DNA of 64,000 nt, from contig NZ_CP104011.1 in NCBI RefSeq assembly GCF_025133575.1, positions 3,666,965 to 3,730,964 on the forward strand. The letters run 5' to 3'. The notes beneath the pieces were generated by a model, which saw only the letters and a program-made list of their open reading frames with translations, had not been told where the DNA came from and searched no databases. Position numbers and translations under genes: made by a program. Numbering within the stretch: position 1 is the stretch's first letter; every line of letters begins with the position of its first letter. The DNA is from Pseudomonas sp. GCEP-101 (lineage in GTDB: Bacteria; Pseudomonadota; Gammaproteobacteria; Pseudomonadales; Pseudomonadaceae). Positions 48,581-56,947 of the stretch are shown piece by piece.

Positions 48581-49663
48581 ATGAACGCCGTGACCAAGAT
48601 CGAACAACACAATCCCATCGGCACCGACGGCTTCGAGTTCGTCGAATTCACCGCCCCCGACGCCCAGGGCATCGAGCAGCTGCGCCAGCTGTTCACCGGC
48701 ATGGGCTTCACCGAGACCGCCAAGCACCGTTCCAAGGAAGTCTTCCTGTTCCAGCAGAACGACATCAACATCGTGCTCAACGGCAGCCCCACCGGCCACG
48801 TCCACGAGTTCGCCAAGAAGCACGGCCCCAGCGCCTGCGCCATGGCCTTCCGGGTGAAGAACGCAGCCCAGGCCGCCGCCTATGTCGAATCCCAGGGCGC
48901 GAAACTGGTGGGCAGCCACGCCAACTTCGGCGAACTGAACATCCCCTGTGTCGAAGGCATCGGCGGCTCGCTGCTGTACCTCGTCGACCGTTATGGCGAC
49001 AAGAGCATCTATGACGTCGACTTCGAGTTCATCGAAGGCCGCAGCGCCAACGACAACGCCGTCGGCCTGCTGTGCATCGACCACCTGACGCACAACGTCA
49101 AGCGCGGCCAGATGGACGTCTGGTCCGGCTTCTACGAGCGCATCGCCAACTTCCGCGAGATCCGCTACTTCGACATCGAAGGCAAGCTCACCGGCCTGCT
49201 GTCCCGCGCCATGACCGCGCCGTGCGGCAAGATCCGCATCCCGATCAACGAGTCGGCGGACGACAAGTCGCAGATCGAGGAATTCATCCGCGAATACCAC
49301 GGCGAAGGCATCCAGCACATCGCCCTGACCACCGACGACATCTACGCCACCGTGCGCCAGCTGCGCGCCAATGGCGTGGATTTCATGAGCACGCCGGATA
49401 CCTACTACGCCAAGGTCGACACCCGCGTCGCCGGCCACGGCGAGCCGCTGGAGCAACTGCGCGAGCTGAACATCCTTATCGACGGCGCGCCGGGCGACGA
49501 TGGCATCCTGCTGCAGATCTTCACCAACACGGTAATCGGGCCGATCTTCTTCGAGATCATCCAGCGCAAGGGCAACCAGGGCTTCGGCGAGGGCAACTTC
49601 AAGGCCCTGTTCGAATCCATCGAGGAAGACCAGATTCGCCGTGGCGTGATCTCCGACCAGTAA
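48581..49663 (+). CDS. hpd: 4-hydroxyphenylpyruvate dioxygenase
   Basis: The 360-residue enzyme has iron ligands His168 (CIDHLTHNV), His246 (GIQHIALTTDD) and Glu325 (IFFEIIQRKG), plus the HPPD C-terminal signature GFGEGNFKALFESIE. It converts 4-hydroxyphenylpyruvate to homogentisate, the step after PhhC in phenylalanine/tyrosine breakdown. RBS GAGGAGGCC precedes the ATG. It is followed by maiA and aroP on the same strand. Confidence 0.97.
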   Translation: MNAVTKIEQHNPIGTDGFEFVEFTAPDAQGIEQLRQLFTGMGFTETAKHRSKEVFLFQQNDINIVLNGSPTGHVHEFAKKHGPSACAMAFRVKNAAQAAAYVESQGAKLVGSHANFGELNIPCVEGIGGSLLYLVDRYGDKSIYDVDFEFIEGRSANDNAVGLLCIDHLTHNVKRGQMDVWSGFYERIANFREIRYFDIEGKLTGLLSRAMTAPCGKIRIPINESADDKSQIEEFIREYHGEGIQHIALTTDDIYATVRQLRANGVDFMSTPDTYYAKVDTRVAGHGEPLEQLRELNILIDGAPGDDGILLQIFTNTVIGPIFFEIIQRKGNQGFGEGNFKALFESIEEDQIRRGVISDQ

Positions 49664-49715
49664 CGCGCTTGCCGGGTGGCCGCGCGGATAGCGCGGCCGC
49701 CGGCGGAGAATCGCC

Positions 49716-50357
49716 ATGCTCACCCTGTATTCCTACTGGCGCTCCAGCGCCGCCTACCGCGTGCGCATCGCCCTCGGGCTCAAGGGCCTGGCCTACCGTC
49801 AGGTGCCGGTGCACCTGGTGAAGGACGGCGGCCAGCAGCACGCCGCCGACTACAAACAGCTCAACCCGCAGGAGCTGGTGCCGTTGCTGGTGGATGGCGA
49901 CGCGCGCATCGCCCAGTCACTGGCCATCCTCGAGTACCTCGACGAAACCCACCCGCAGCCCGGCCTGCTGCCGCGCGATGCGCTGCAGCGTGCGCAGGTG
50001 CGCTCCCTGGCGCTGCACATCGCCTGCGACATCCACCCGCTGAACAACCTGCGCGTGCTGCAGTACCTCAGCGGCCCGCTCGAGGTGGCGGACGAGGCGA
50101 AGAACGCCTGGATCCGCCACTGGGTCGAGACCGGCCTGCGCGCGGTGGAAGCGGGCGTCGCCCACTGGACCGGGCCGCTGTCCCTGGGCGAGCGCCCCGG
50201 CTACTTCGAGGCCTGCCTGATTCCCCAGCTGTACAACGCCCGCCGCTTCGATTGCGACCTTTCCGCCTGCCCGCGCCTGCTCGCCATCGCCGCGCGCTGC
50301 GAAACCCTCGACGTCTTCCAGCAGGCCGCCCCGGAGGTGCAGCCCGACGCCCAGTAA
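49716..50357 (+). CDS. maiA: Maleylacetoacetate isomerase
   Basis: The 213-residue zeta-class glutathione transferase has the active-site signature SYWRSSAAYRVRIAL and the GSH-site QSLAILEYLDE. It isomerises maleylacetoacetate to fumarylacetoacetate using glutathione, two steps below Hpd. It lies 53 bp after hpd with RBS CGGAGAATC. The intervening enzymes HmgA and FahA are not in the window. Confidence 0.93.
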   Translation: MLTLYSYWRSSAAYRVRIALGLKGLAYRQVPVHLVKDGGQQHAADYKQLNPQELVPLLVDGDARIAQSLAILEYLDETHPQPGLLPRDALQRAQVRSLALHIACDIHPLNNLRVLQYLSGPLEVADEAKNAWIRHWVETGLRAVEAGVAHWTGPLSLGERPGYFEACLIPQLYNARRFDCDLSACPRLLAIAARCETLDVFQQAAPEVQPDAQ

Positions 50358-50457
50358 GCCCCACCGTTCCACCGCTCTTTAGCCTTGCCTTGCCCGCACC
50401 GTCCGGCCACAAGCCGGGCGGCCGATTCCCGTCACAGATAACAACAACAGGTGACGC

Positions 50458-51873
50458 ATGACGCGTGAAACTCAACACGCAGGCCAGCTCCAGCGCGGCC
50501 TGAAGAATCGCCATATCCAGCTGATCGCCCTCGGTGGCGCCATCGGTACCGGGCTGTTCCTCGGCTCGGCCGGGGTGCTCAAGTCCGCGGGGCCGTCGAT
50601 GATCCTCGGCTATGCCATCGCCGGCTTCATCGCCTTCCTGATCATGCGCCAGCTCGGCGAGATGATCGTCGAGGAGCCCGTCGCCGGGTCCTTCAGCCAC
50701 TTCGCGCACAAGTACTGGGGCGGCTTCGCCGGCTTCCTCTCGGGCTGGAACTGCTGGGTGCTGTACATCCTGGTGGGCATGTCGGAGCTCACCGCGGTGG
50801 GCAAGTACATCCACTACTGGTGGCCGGAGGTACCGACCTGGGCGACCGCCGCGCTGTTCTTCGTGGTGGTCAACGCGATCAACCTGTTCAACGTGAAGGC
50901 CTTCGGCGAGGCGGAGTTCTGGTTCGCCATCATCAAGGTCGCCGCCATCGTCGGCATGATCGCCCTGGGCTGCTACCTGCTGGCCAGCGGCACCGGCGGC
51001 GAGCAGGCGGCGGTGAGCAACCTGTGGGCCCACGGCGGCTTCTTCCCCAACGGCATCGGCGGGCTGGTGATGGCCATGGCGATCATCATGTTCTCCTTCG
51101 GCGGGCTGGAGATGCTCGGCTTCACCGCCGCCGAGGCAGACCAGCCGAAAAAGGTGATCCCCAAGGCGATCAACCAGGTCATCTACCGCATCCTGATCTT
51201 CTACATCGGCGCGCTCACCGTGCTGCTCTCGCTGACCCCGTGGGACAGCCTGCTGCAAACGCTCAATGCCTCCGGCGACTCCTACAGCGGCAGCCCCTTC
51301 GTGCAGATCTTCTCGATGATCGGCAGCAGCACCGCGGCCCACGTCCTCAACTTCGTGGTGCTCACCGCCGCGCTCTCGGTCTACAACAGCGGCACCTACT
51401 GCAACGGCCGCATGCTGGTAGGCCTGGCGGAGCAGGGCGATGCGCCGCGGGCCCTGGCCAAGGTGGACAGCCGTGGCGTGCCGGTGCGCTCGCTGATGGT
51501 CTCTGCGGCGGTGACCTTCCTCGCCGTGCTGGTGAACTACCTGGTGCCGGCCCGCGCGCTGGAGCTGCTGATGTCCCTGGTGGTCGCCGCACTGGTGATC
51601 AACTGGGCGATGATCAGCCTGGCGCACCTGAAGTTCCGCGCGCGCATGGATGCCGACGGCAAGCGCACCGCCTTCCGTGCCGTGGCGTATCCCGCGGCCA
51701 ACTGGCTGTGCCTGGGCTTCGTGGTGTTCATCCTCGGCGTCATGCTGCTCACCCCGGGCATCCAGGTGTCGGTCTATGCGATTCCGGTGTGGCTGCTGGT
51801 GATGTACGGCTGCTATCGCCTCAAGCGTCAGGGCGCGGCGCGTGGCGAGGTGCGGGCCGCGTTGGCGGATTGA
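50458..51873 (+). CDS. aroP: Aromatic amino acid permease AroP
   Basis: The 471-residue APC-superfamily permease has about 12 helices. The N-terminus shows the AAT-family signature RHIQLIALGGAIGTGLFLGS, and FSFGGLEMLGFTAAEAD follows. It imports phenylalanine, tyrosine and tryptophan by proton symport. Its location after hpd-maiA links uptake to catabolism. The short region 50358-50457 has an ACAACAACAGGTGACGC leader and no strong terminator. Confidence 0.9.
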   Translation: MTRETQHAGQLQRGLKNRHIQLIALGGAIGTGLFLGSAGVLKSAGPSMILGYAIAGFIAFLIMRQLGEMIVEEPVAGSFSHFAHKYWGGFAGFLSGWNCWVLYILVGMSELTAVGKYIHYWWPEVPTWATAALFFVVVNAINLFNVKAFGEAEFWFAIIKVAAIVGMIALGCYLLASGTGGEQAAVSNLWAHGGFFPNGIGGLVMAMAIIMFSFGGLEMLGFTAAEADQPKKVIPKAINQVIYRILIFYIGALTVLLSLTPWDSLLQTLNASGDSYSGSPFVQIFSMIGSSTAAHVLNFVVLTAALSVYNSGTYCNGRMLVGLAEQGDAPRALAKVDSRGVPVRSLMVSAAVTFLAVLVNYLVPARALELLMSLVVAALVINWAMISLAHLKFRARMDADGKRTAFRAVAYPAANWLCLGFVVFILGVMLLTPGIQVSVYAIPVWLLVMYGCYRLKRQGAARGEVRAALAD

Positions 51874-51965
51874 GCCGCCCGACTTTGAGACGGGCCGCCC
51901 GCGATTGACCGTGCGGCCCGACCTTTCCTAGAGTGACCGGGCCATTTTTCGTCAGAGGGATACTC

Positions 51966-52343
51966 ATGAAAAAAGCACTTTGGCTGCTCGCGGCGGCCGT
52001 GCCGGTCCTCCTCGTCGCCTGCGGCGGCGAAGAGAAGAAAGCGCCCCAGGTGGACGCGCTGGTCCTCCCCGGCGACGCCAAGCTGGACTCGCGCAGCGTC
52101 TCGTACAAGTGCGAGGACGGCCGCAAGATCAGCGTGCAGTACCTGAACAAGGGCGACAACAGCCTCGCCGTGGTACCGGTGACCGACGCCTCCAGCCTGG
52201 TCTTCGCCAACGTCATCTCCGCCTCCGGCGCCAAGTACGCCGCCGGCCAGTACGTCTGGTGGACCAAGGGCGAAGACGCCACCCTGTACAAGGACTGGAA
52301 GGGCGGCGAACCCGCCGATGGCGTGGCCTGCAAGGAGCGCTGA
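51966..52343 (+). CDS. mliC: Membrane-bound c-type lysozyme inhibitor MliC
   Basis: The 125-residue lipoprotein has lipobox LLVAC (Cys at about residue 19). The mature MliC domain contains SVSYKCEDGRKISVQYLN and ends WKGGEPADGVACKER, with two cysteines placed for the family disulfide. It inhibits host c-type lysozyme at the cell envelope. The start MKKALW gives the signal peptide; the in-frame upstream ATG does not. RBS AGAGGGATA is present. A strong terminator follows. Confidence 0.92.
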   Translation: MKKALWLLAAAVPVLLVACGGEEKKAPQVDALVLPGDAKLDSRSVSYKCEDGRKISVQYLNKGDNSLAVVPVTDASSLVFANVISASGAKYAAGQYVWWTKGEDATLYKDWKGGEPADGVACKER

Positions 52344-52364
52344 TGTTCCTGCGCCACGTGAACG

Positions 52365-52391
52365 AAAAGCCCGGCCGATGCCGGGCTTTTT
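52365..52391 (+). terminator. Intrinsic terminator after mliC
   Basis: AAAAGCCCGGC and GCCGGGCTTTTT pair perfectly around CGAT and end in a T-run. Confidence 0.95.
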
Positions 52392-52426
52392 CATGGGCTT
52401 TCGATCGGTGAGGTGGGTGCCGGGCG

Positions 52427-52504
52427 GGTTCGCGAGCAAGCTCGCTCCTACAGGTTAGCGATCGCGCAAGCTTGCTCTTCGTAGGAGCGAGCTTGCTCGC
52501 GAAC
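52427..52504. repeat. Outward-facing REP pair
   Basis: Here the two cores are in the opposite order (GCGAGCAAGCTCGCTCCTAC first, then GTAGGAGCGAGCTTGCTCGC), unlike the other pairs in the window. Confidence 0.85.
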
Positions 52505-52521
52505 CGCCGCCACTCCCGAGG

Positions 52522-53436
52522 CTAGAAGGTGAACTCCAGGTTCACCGTCGGCGTCGAGGTCCGCGTGCCGCGCCCACCGTCCACGCCGAACTTGTTGTGC
52601 CAGTACTCGTAGCCCACGCCCAGCCACAGGTTGGGCTGGCGCTTGGCGCCGGGCAGGGTGGCGAACATCAGCGAGGTGCGGATCAGCGTCTCCGGCGCGG
52701 TGTCGTTGTCGTTGTAATCTTCGCCCTTCTCCCCGGTGTAGTTGAGGAAACCCTGGAACTTCGCCCCGTGGTCGCCCAGCTGGAACGGCCGCAGCCAGGT
52801 CAGGTTGACCATGTAGGTGGTGTCGAAGGTGTGGTCCGGGTGCTTCACGTTGGGGATGCCGGAATGGTTCTTCTCGCGGTAGTAGAGCAGCGACAGGTCC
52901 AGCACGCCGGGGCCGTTGAACTTGAGGGTGGGGCCGAACACCAGGGCGCGCTTCTTCGCCGAGCCGAGGTTGTTGTTGCGGCTGGCGTCGAAGCCGAAGG
53001 TGAAGGCGTGGTCCTTCACCAGCCCCTTGCCCTGCGGCAGGTCGAACACCCGTGAGGCATAGAGTTGGCTGCGGAACACGCCATAGACCTCGCTGCTGCC
53101 ATGGTCGGTGCCCTTGCGCGGGTCATCGCTGTCGGACTGCAGCACGTCGAGGTGGAAGAAGTTGCTGCCGTAGCGATACCCGTCGGCGTGGCTGAAGCTG
53201 AAGATGCGCTTGCTGATGTCGTGCGGGTTGTTCGGGTTGGTGAAGCCCTTGCCGTAACGGAAGCCCAGCGTGTTGCTGGTCCACTCGAAGAAGCGATCCT
53301 CATCAGCCTGCGCCATGCCCAGCGGGGCGAGCACCAGCGCGGTACCGAGGGCGAACCGGCGGCCGTTGCTCAGGCGGCGGCTGGAACGCGGTTGGGAGCG
53401 GGCGGCGCCAAGGGCCGTCATCGCGGATGAAACCAT
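52522..53436 (-). CDS. Tsx-like nucleoside-specific outer-membrane channel (OmpK family)
   Basis: The 304-residue protein has a long basic N-terminal leader (about 45 residues) ending in a hydrophobic stretch ALGTALVLAPLGMAQA-DE. The mature part is beta-strand-rich: FFEWTSNTLGFRYGKGF at the start and a terminal aromatic residue (NLEFTF), typical of outer-membrane barrels. It resembles Tsx/OmpK, which passes nucleosides. The start may instead be the second Met, MTALGAARS (53421). The upstream region has two adjacent GntR-type half-palindromes. Confidence 0.8.
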   Translation of the reverse strand: MVSSAMTALGAARSQPRSSRRLSNGRRFALGTALVLAPLGMAQADEDRFFEWTSNTLGFRYGKGFTNPNNPHDISKRIFSFSHADGYRYGSNFFHLDVLQSDSDDPRKGTDHGSSEVYGVFRSQLYASRVFDLPQGKGLVKDHAFTFGFDASRNNNLGSAKKRALVFGPTLKFNGPGVLDLSLLYYREKNHSGIPNVKHPDHTFDTTYMVNLTWLRPFQLGDHGAKFQGFLNYTGEKGEDYNDNDTAPETLIRTSLMFATLPGAKRQPNLWLGVGYEYWHNKFGVDGGRGTRTSTPTVNLEFTF

Positions 53437-53555
53437 GCTGCACCTCTGTATTTTTCTTGTTTTCGTGGCTTTCGGGGCCGGCGTCCCGCCGAAGGAATGG
53501 CGGGCGGTGACAGGCTGGGTTCTAATGGTGAATTGATGACATTGCAAGAAAAACT

Positions 53556-53577
53556 TGTACACAAATTCGTATACAAA
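53556..53577. promoter_or_regulatory. Tandem GntR/FadR-type operator upstream of the Tsx-like gene
   Basis: Two near-palindromic decamers, TTGTACACAA (53556-53565) and TCGTATACAA (53568-53577), have centres 12 bp apart. Together they also read as TTGTAYAC-N6-GTATACAA. They lie 120-140 bp upstream of the porin start in an unusually AT-rich stretch. No GntR regulator gene is adjacent. Confidence 0.6.
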
Positions 53578-53686
53578 AATTGACGCGAAAGTCAGGAACG
53601 ATCGCTTCGCGGCGCGCTAGATGGCGCCGGGACAGCCGCGCCGGTGCGCGGTATGCTGGCCATCATTTCCGCACTGAATCCTTCCC

Positions 53687-54100
53687 ATGCTGCAGATTTC
53701 CAACACCGTGCAGATTCCCGATGCCGAGATCGAGCTGAACGCCATCCGCGCCCAGGGCGCCGGCGGGCAGAACGTCAACAAGGTGTCCAGCGCCGTGCAC
53801 CTGCGCTTCGACGTGCGCGCGTCCTCACTGCCGGAGTTCTACAAGGAACGCCTGCTGGCCCTGAGCGACCAGCGCATCACCGGCGAGGGCGTGGTGGTGA
53901 TCAAGGCGCAGCAGTACCGCACCCAGGAACAAAACCGCGAGGACGCACTGAACCGCCTGGCGGAGCTGATCCGCAGCGTGGCGAAGGTGGAGAAGAAGCG
54001 CCGCCCGACCAAGCCGACGCTGGGTTCGAAGACGCGCCGGCTGGAGGGCAAGAGCAAGCGCGGGGCGATCAAGGCGGGGCGGGGGAAGGTAGATTTCTGA
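53687..54100 (+). CDS. arfB: Alternative ribosome-rescue factor ArfB
   Basis: This peptidyl-tRNA hydrolase-like release factor of 137 residues has the GGQ motif in [18 protein letters not shown] and a basic C-terminal tail ([22 protein letters not shown] cut: KKRRPTKP then [11 protein letters not shown]) that threads the mRNA channel of stalled ribosomes. It frees non-stop ribosomes by hydrolysing peptidyl-tRNA. It lacks a stop-codon recognition domain, as expected. The gene is single and divergent from the porin gene. Confidence 0.95.
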   Translation: MLQISNTVQIPDAEIELNAIRAQGAGGQNVNKVSSAVHLRFDVRASSLPEFYKERLLALSDQRITGEGVVVIKAQQYRTQEQNREDALNRLAELIRSVAKVEKKRRPTKPTLGSKTRRLEGKSKRGAIKAGRGKVDF

Positions 54101-54137
54101 TCGGTTGGTTCAGCTGGAGATTGGCGCTCGGTCGGTT

Positions 54138-54595
54138 CCCTCACCCCAGCCCTCTCCCAGAGGGAGAGGGGGCCGATCGTGCCGGCTGACAGTGTGGTTT
54201 CATCCTGCACCGAACAGTCCCCTCTCCCGCTTGCGGGAGAGGGTGAGGGGCTCTTGCTCCTTGTAGGAGCGGGCCATGCCCGCGATCGCGCGCATGGCGC
54301 GCTCCTACAGTCCTGTAGGGCGGATAACCTGGAACAGGTTATCCGCCGCCTCCCCCCACGGCGGATAACGCTGGCGCATTATGCTCCCTACACACTGACT
54401 TCCCAAGGCTGCCCAATCTGCCGAATAGTCCCCTCTCGCGCTTGCGGGAGAGGGTTAGGGTGAGGGGCTCTTGCTCCTTGCAGGAGCGGGCCATGCCCGC
54501 GATCGCGCGCATGGCGCGCTCCTACAGGGAGCAGCAATGCCTGCCTCGCGGACGGCCGCCGTAGCGGTTCGCGAGCAAGCTCGCTCCTACAGGGA
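54138..54595. repeat. Composite repeat and REP cluster
   Basis: The composite element at 54138-54257 is the inverse of 29606-29734. REP pairs lie at 54263-54310 and 54480-54528, with a half REP at about 54564-54593. A short dyad GGCGGATAAC-CTGGAACAG-GTTATCCGCC lies at about 54319-54347. A partial composite arm is at 54430-54460. No gene is seen in 54101-54612. Confidence 0.8.
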
Positions 54596-54612
54596 ATCCT
54601 GACGTCGGGTAG

Positions 54613-56304
54613 TCAGTGCACCAGCATCCCCGTGAACACATAGGCCTGCGCCAGGGTGATCAGGCCGATGAACGCGGCGAAGATCAGGCTGTGCTTGACC
54701 GTAAAGCGGAACAGGTCGGACTCGCGCCCCACCATCCCGGTGGCGGCGCAGGCCACGGCGATGGACTGCGGCGAGATCATCTTGCCGGTCACCCCGCCGG
54801 TGGTGTTGGCCGCCACCAGCAGCGTGTCGCTGACCCCGAGCTGGTGCGCGGTGGTCGCCTGCAAGGAGCCGAACAGCGCGTTGGACGAGGTGTCCGACCC
54901 GGTCAGGAACACCCCCAGCCAGCCGAGGAACGGGGAGAAGAACGGGAAGGCCGCACCGGTGCCCGCCAGCACCAGCGCCAGCGTCGTGGACATCCCCGAG
55001 TAGTTGGTGACGAAGGCGAAGGCCAGCACCATGCCGATGGTCAGCACCGGCCATTTCAGTTCCCTGAGGGTGTCGCCGAAGGTCGCCGCGCCGCTCTTCA
55101 CGCCGATGCGCAGGATCGCCATGGAAATCAGCGCCGCGAGGAAGATCGCCGTGCCGCTGGCCGACACCAGGTCGAACTTGTAGATCGCCGGCATTGGCGT
55201 CGCGTTGGCGACGATGGGCGCAGCCTTGAGCACCAGCTGGTCGAGGTAGGGCACCGGGATTACCGCCACCCAGCTCTCCAGCGCGCCGCCGGGCAGGAAC
55301 ATCGCCTTGAACGGCTTCATGGTCCAGATGGTCACCAGCACGGTGAGGATCAGGAAGGGCGACCAGGCCTTGAAGATCTGCCCGACGCTGTACTGCGACT
55401 CCCGCCGCTGCACGCCGCCGCCACCGACCGCGCCCAGCGTCGCCGTGCCGTCGGCGCTGACGCTGGAGAACTCCGTCTCGCGCACGTTCGCCGGCTGCCA
55501 CACGCGCAGGAACAGGGTCAGGCAGACCATGCTCAGCAGCGCCGAGGTGATGTCCGGCAGCTCCGGGCCGATGTAGTTGGAGGTGAGGAACTGGCTGATG
55601 GCGAAGGTACCGCCGGCCACCAGCAGCGCCGGCCAGGTTTCGCGCACTCCGCGCCAGCCGTCCATCATCGCCACCAGCCAGAAGGGCACGATCACCGACA
55701 GGATCGGCAACTGCCGCCCGGCCATGGCGCCGATCTTGAAGGCGTCCACCCCCGACACCTGCCCGGCGACGATGATCGGGATGCCCAGCGCGCCGAAGGC
55801 CACCGGCGCTGTGTTGGCGATCAGGCACAGCCCGGCGGCGTACAGCGGGTTGAAGCCCAGGCCCACCAGCAGCGCCGCGGTGATCGCCACGGGTGCGCCG
55901 AAGCCCGCCGCACCTTCGAGAAAGGCGCCGAAGGAGAAGCCGATCAGCACCACCTGCAGGCGCTGGTCGACGGTGATCGACAGCACCGAGCTGCGGATGA
56001 TCTCGAACTGCCCGCTCTTCACCGTCAGCTTGTAGAGGAACACCGCCGCCACGATGATCCAGGCGATCGGCCAGAGCCCGTAGAAGAAGCCGTAGACCGC
56101 CGAGGCCAGCGCCTTGTCCACCGGCATGTGGTAGACGGTCACGGCGATCAGCAGCGACAGCGCCAGGGTGATGGCGCCGGCGACGTGCCCCTTGAGGCGG
56201 AACACTGCCAGGGCGAGGAAAAAGAAGATGATCGGCACGAGCGCAGCCAGGGCCGAGAGGCCGAGGCTGCCGAGCGGGGTGTAGAGCTGCAGCCAGGTTT
56301 GCAT
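54613..56304 (-). CDS. lldP: L-lactate/glycolate permease (LldP/GlcA family)
   Basis: The 563-residue inner-membrane protein has about 12-14 helices, with family segments [21 protein letters not shown] and [13 protein letters not shown]. It takes up L-lactate, D-lactate and glycolate by proton symport. In E. coli the paralogue GlcA is the last gene of the glc operon, so its place after glcDEFG supports glycolate transport here. A hairpin terminator lies between glcG and this gene, so it probably has its own promoter. No GlcC-type operator is visible in its leader. Confidence 0.92.
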   Translation of the reverse strand: MQTWLQLYTPLGSLGLSALAALVPIIFFFLALAVFRLKGHVAGAITLALSLLIAVTVYHMPVDKALASAVYGFFYGLWPIAWIIVAAVFLYKLTVKSGQFEIIRSSVLSITVDQRLQVVLIGFSFGAFLEGAAGFGAPVAITAALLVGLGFNPLYAAGLCLIANTAPVAFGALGIPIIVAGQVSGVDAFKIGAMAGRQLPILSVIVPFWLVAMMDGWRGVRETWPALLVAGGTFAISQFLTSNYIGPELPDITSALLSMVCLTLFLRVWQPANVRETEFSSVSADGTATLGAVGGGGVQRRESQYSVGQIFKAWSPFLILTVLVTIWTMKPFKAMFLPGGALESWVAVIPVPYLDQLVLKAAPIVANATPMPAIYKFDLVSASGTAIFLAALISMAILRIGVKSGAATFGDTLRELKWPVLTIGMVLAFAFVTNYSGMSTTLALVLAGTGAAFPFFSPFLGWLGVFLTGSDTSSNALFGSLQATTAHQLGVSDTLLVAANTTGGVTGKMISPQSIAVACAATGMVGRESDLFRFTVKHSLIFAAFIGLITLAQAYVFTGMLVH

Positions 56305-56402
56305 GGGGATTGTCCCTTGTTGTTGTCGGAGGCAAAACGTCAGCGGTGGATAACGCTTTCACGGTGCGCATGCCGGGGCGGCGCACGGGCCGGCAGGTAT
56401 TG

Positions 56403-56437
56403 AAAAAGCCCCGCAACGCGGCGCGTAGCGGGGCTTC
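56403..56437 (-). terminator. Terminator after glcG
   Basis: On the minus strand AAGCCCCGC pairs with GCGGGGCTT across a 13-nt loop and is followed by TTTTTC. It separates glcDEFG from the permease gene. Confidence 0.8.
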
Positions 56438-56548
56438 TGAAGGTTGGTTCGGGCAAGCTGTTCGGGGTGTCGTCGCCGGCTCGCTCGAGGCCGGCGACGA
56501 CCACCTCCCGGCCGCTGGCCACCTGTCGCCAGGGCCGCTTGAGCGCTC

Positions 56549-56947
56549 TCAAAGCGCGGCCACTCCGGCGCTGGCGACCTGTGCATCCTCGCCGGCCTTC
56601 ACGCCGGACACCCCCACCGCGCCGATCACCTGGCCGTCCAGAACGACCGGCACGCCGCCTTCGAGCGAAGTGAGCAGCGGCGCGGTGACGAAAGCCGTGC
56701 GGCCGCCGTTGACCATGTCCTCGTAGCCCTTGGTTTCGCGCCGGCCCAGGGCCGCGCTGCGGGCCTTCTCGGTGGCGATGTAGGCGCTGGCCGGGGCGCA
56801 GCCGTCGAGGCGTTCCAGGGCCAGCGGGTGGCCGCCGTCGTCGACCACCGCGATGGACACCGCCCAGTGGTTGCGCTGCGCCTCGGCGCGCGCGGCGGCG
56901 AGGATGCGGCCGACTTCCTGCTGGGTCAGAACGGCTTTGTTGAGCAT
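56549..56947 (-). CDS. glcG: GlcG/HbpS family haem-binding-like protein
   Basis: The 132-residue protein has the GlcG/HbpS signature: VSIAVVDDGGHPLALERLDG, then VPVVLDGQVIGAVGVSGV. It is the usual fourth gene of the glycolate oxidase operon; its exact job is unproven. Its start lies inside the end of glcF (22-bp overlap, different frame), so translation is coupled. A terminator follows. Confidence 0.9.
   Translation of the reverse strand: MLNKAVLTQQEVGRILAAARAEAQRNHWAVSIAVVDDGGHPLALERLDGCAPASAYIATEKARSAALGRRETKGYEDMVNGGRTAFVTAPLLTSLEGGVPVVLDGQVIGAVGVSGVKAGEDAQVASAGVAAL

Noticed and set aside
50430..50458. CGTCAC...GTGACG arms before aroP as a PhhR box
   Set aside because: The 15-bp spacing does not fit the N6 spacing of the other candidate boxes, and it overlaps the ribosome-binding region.
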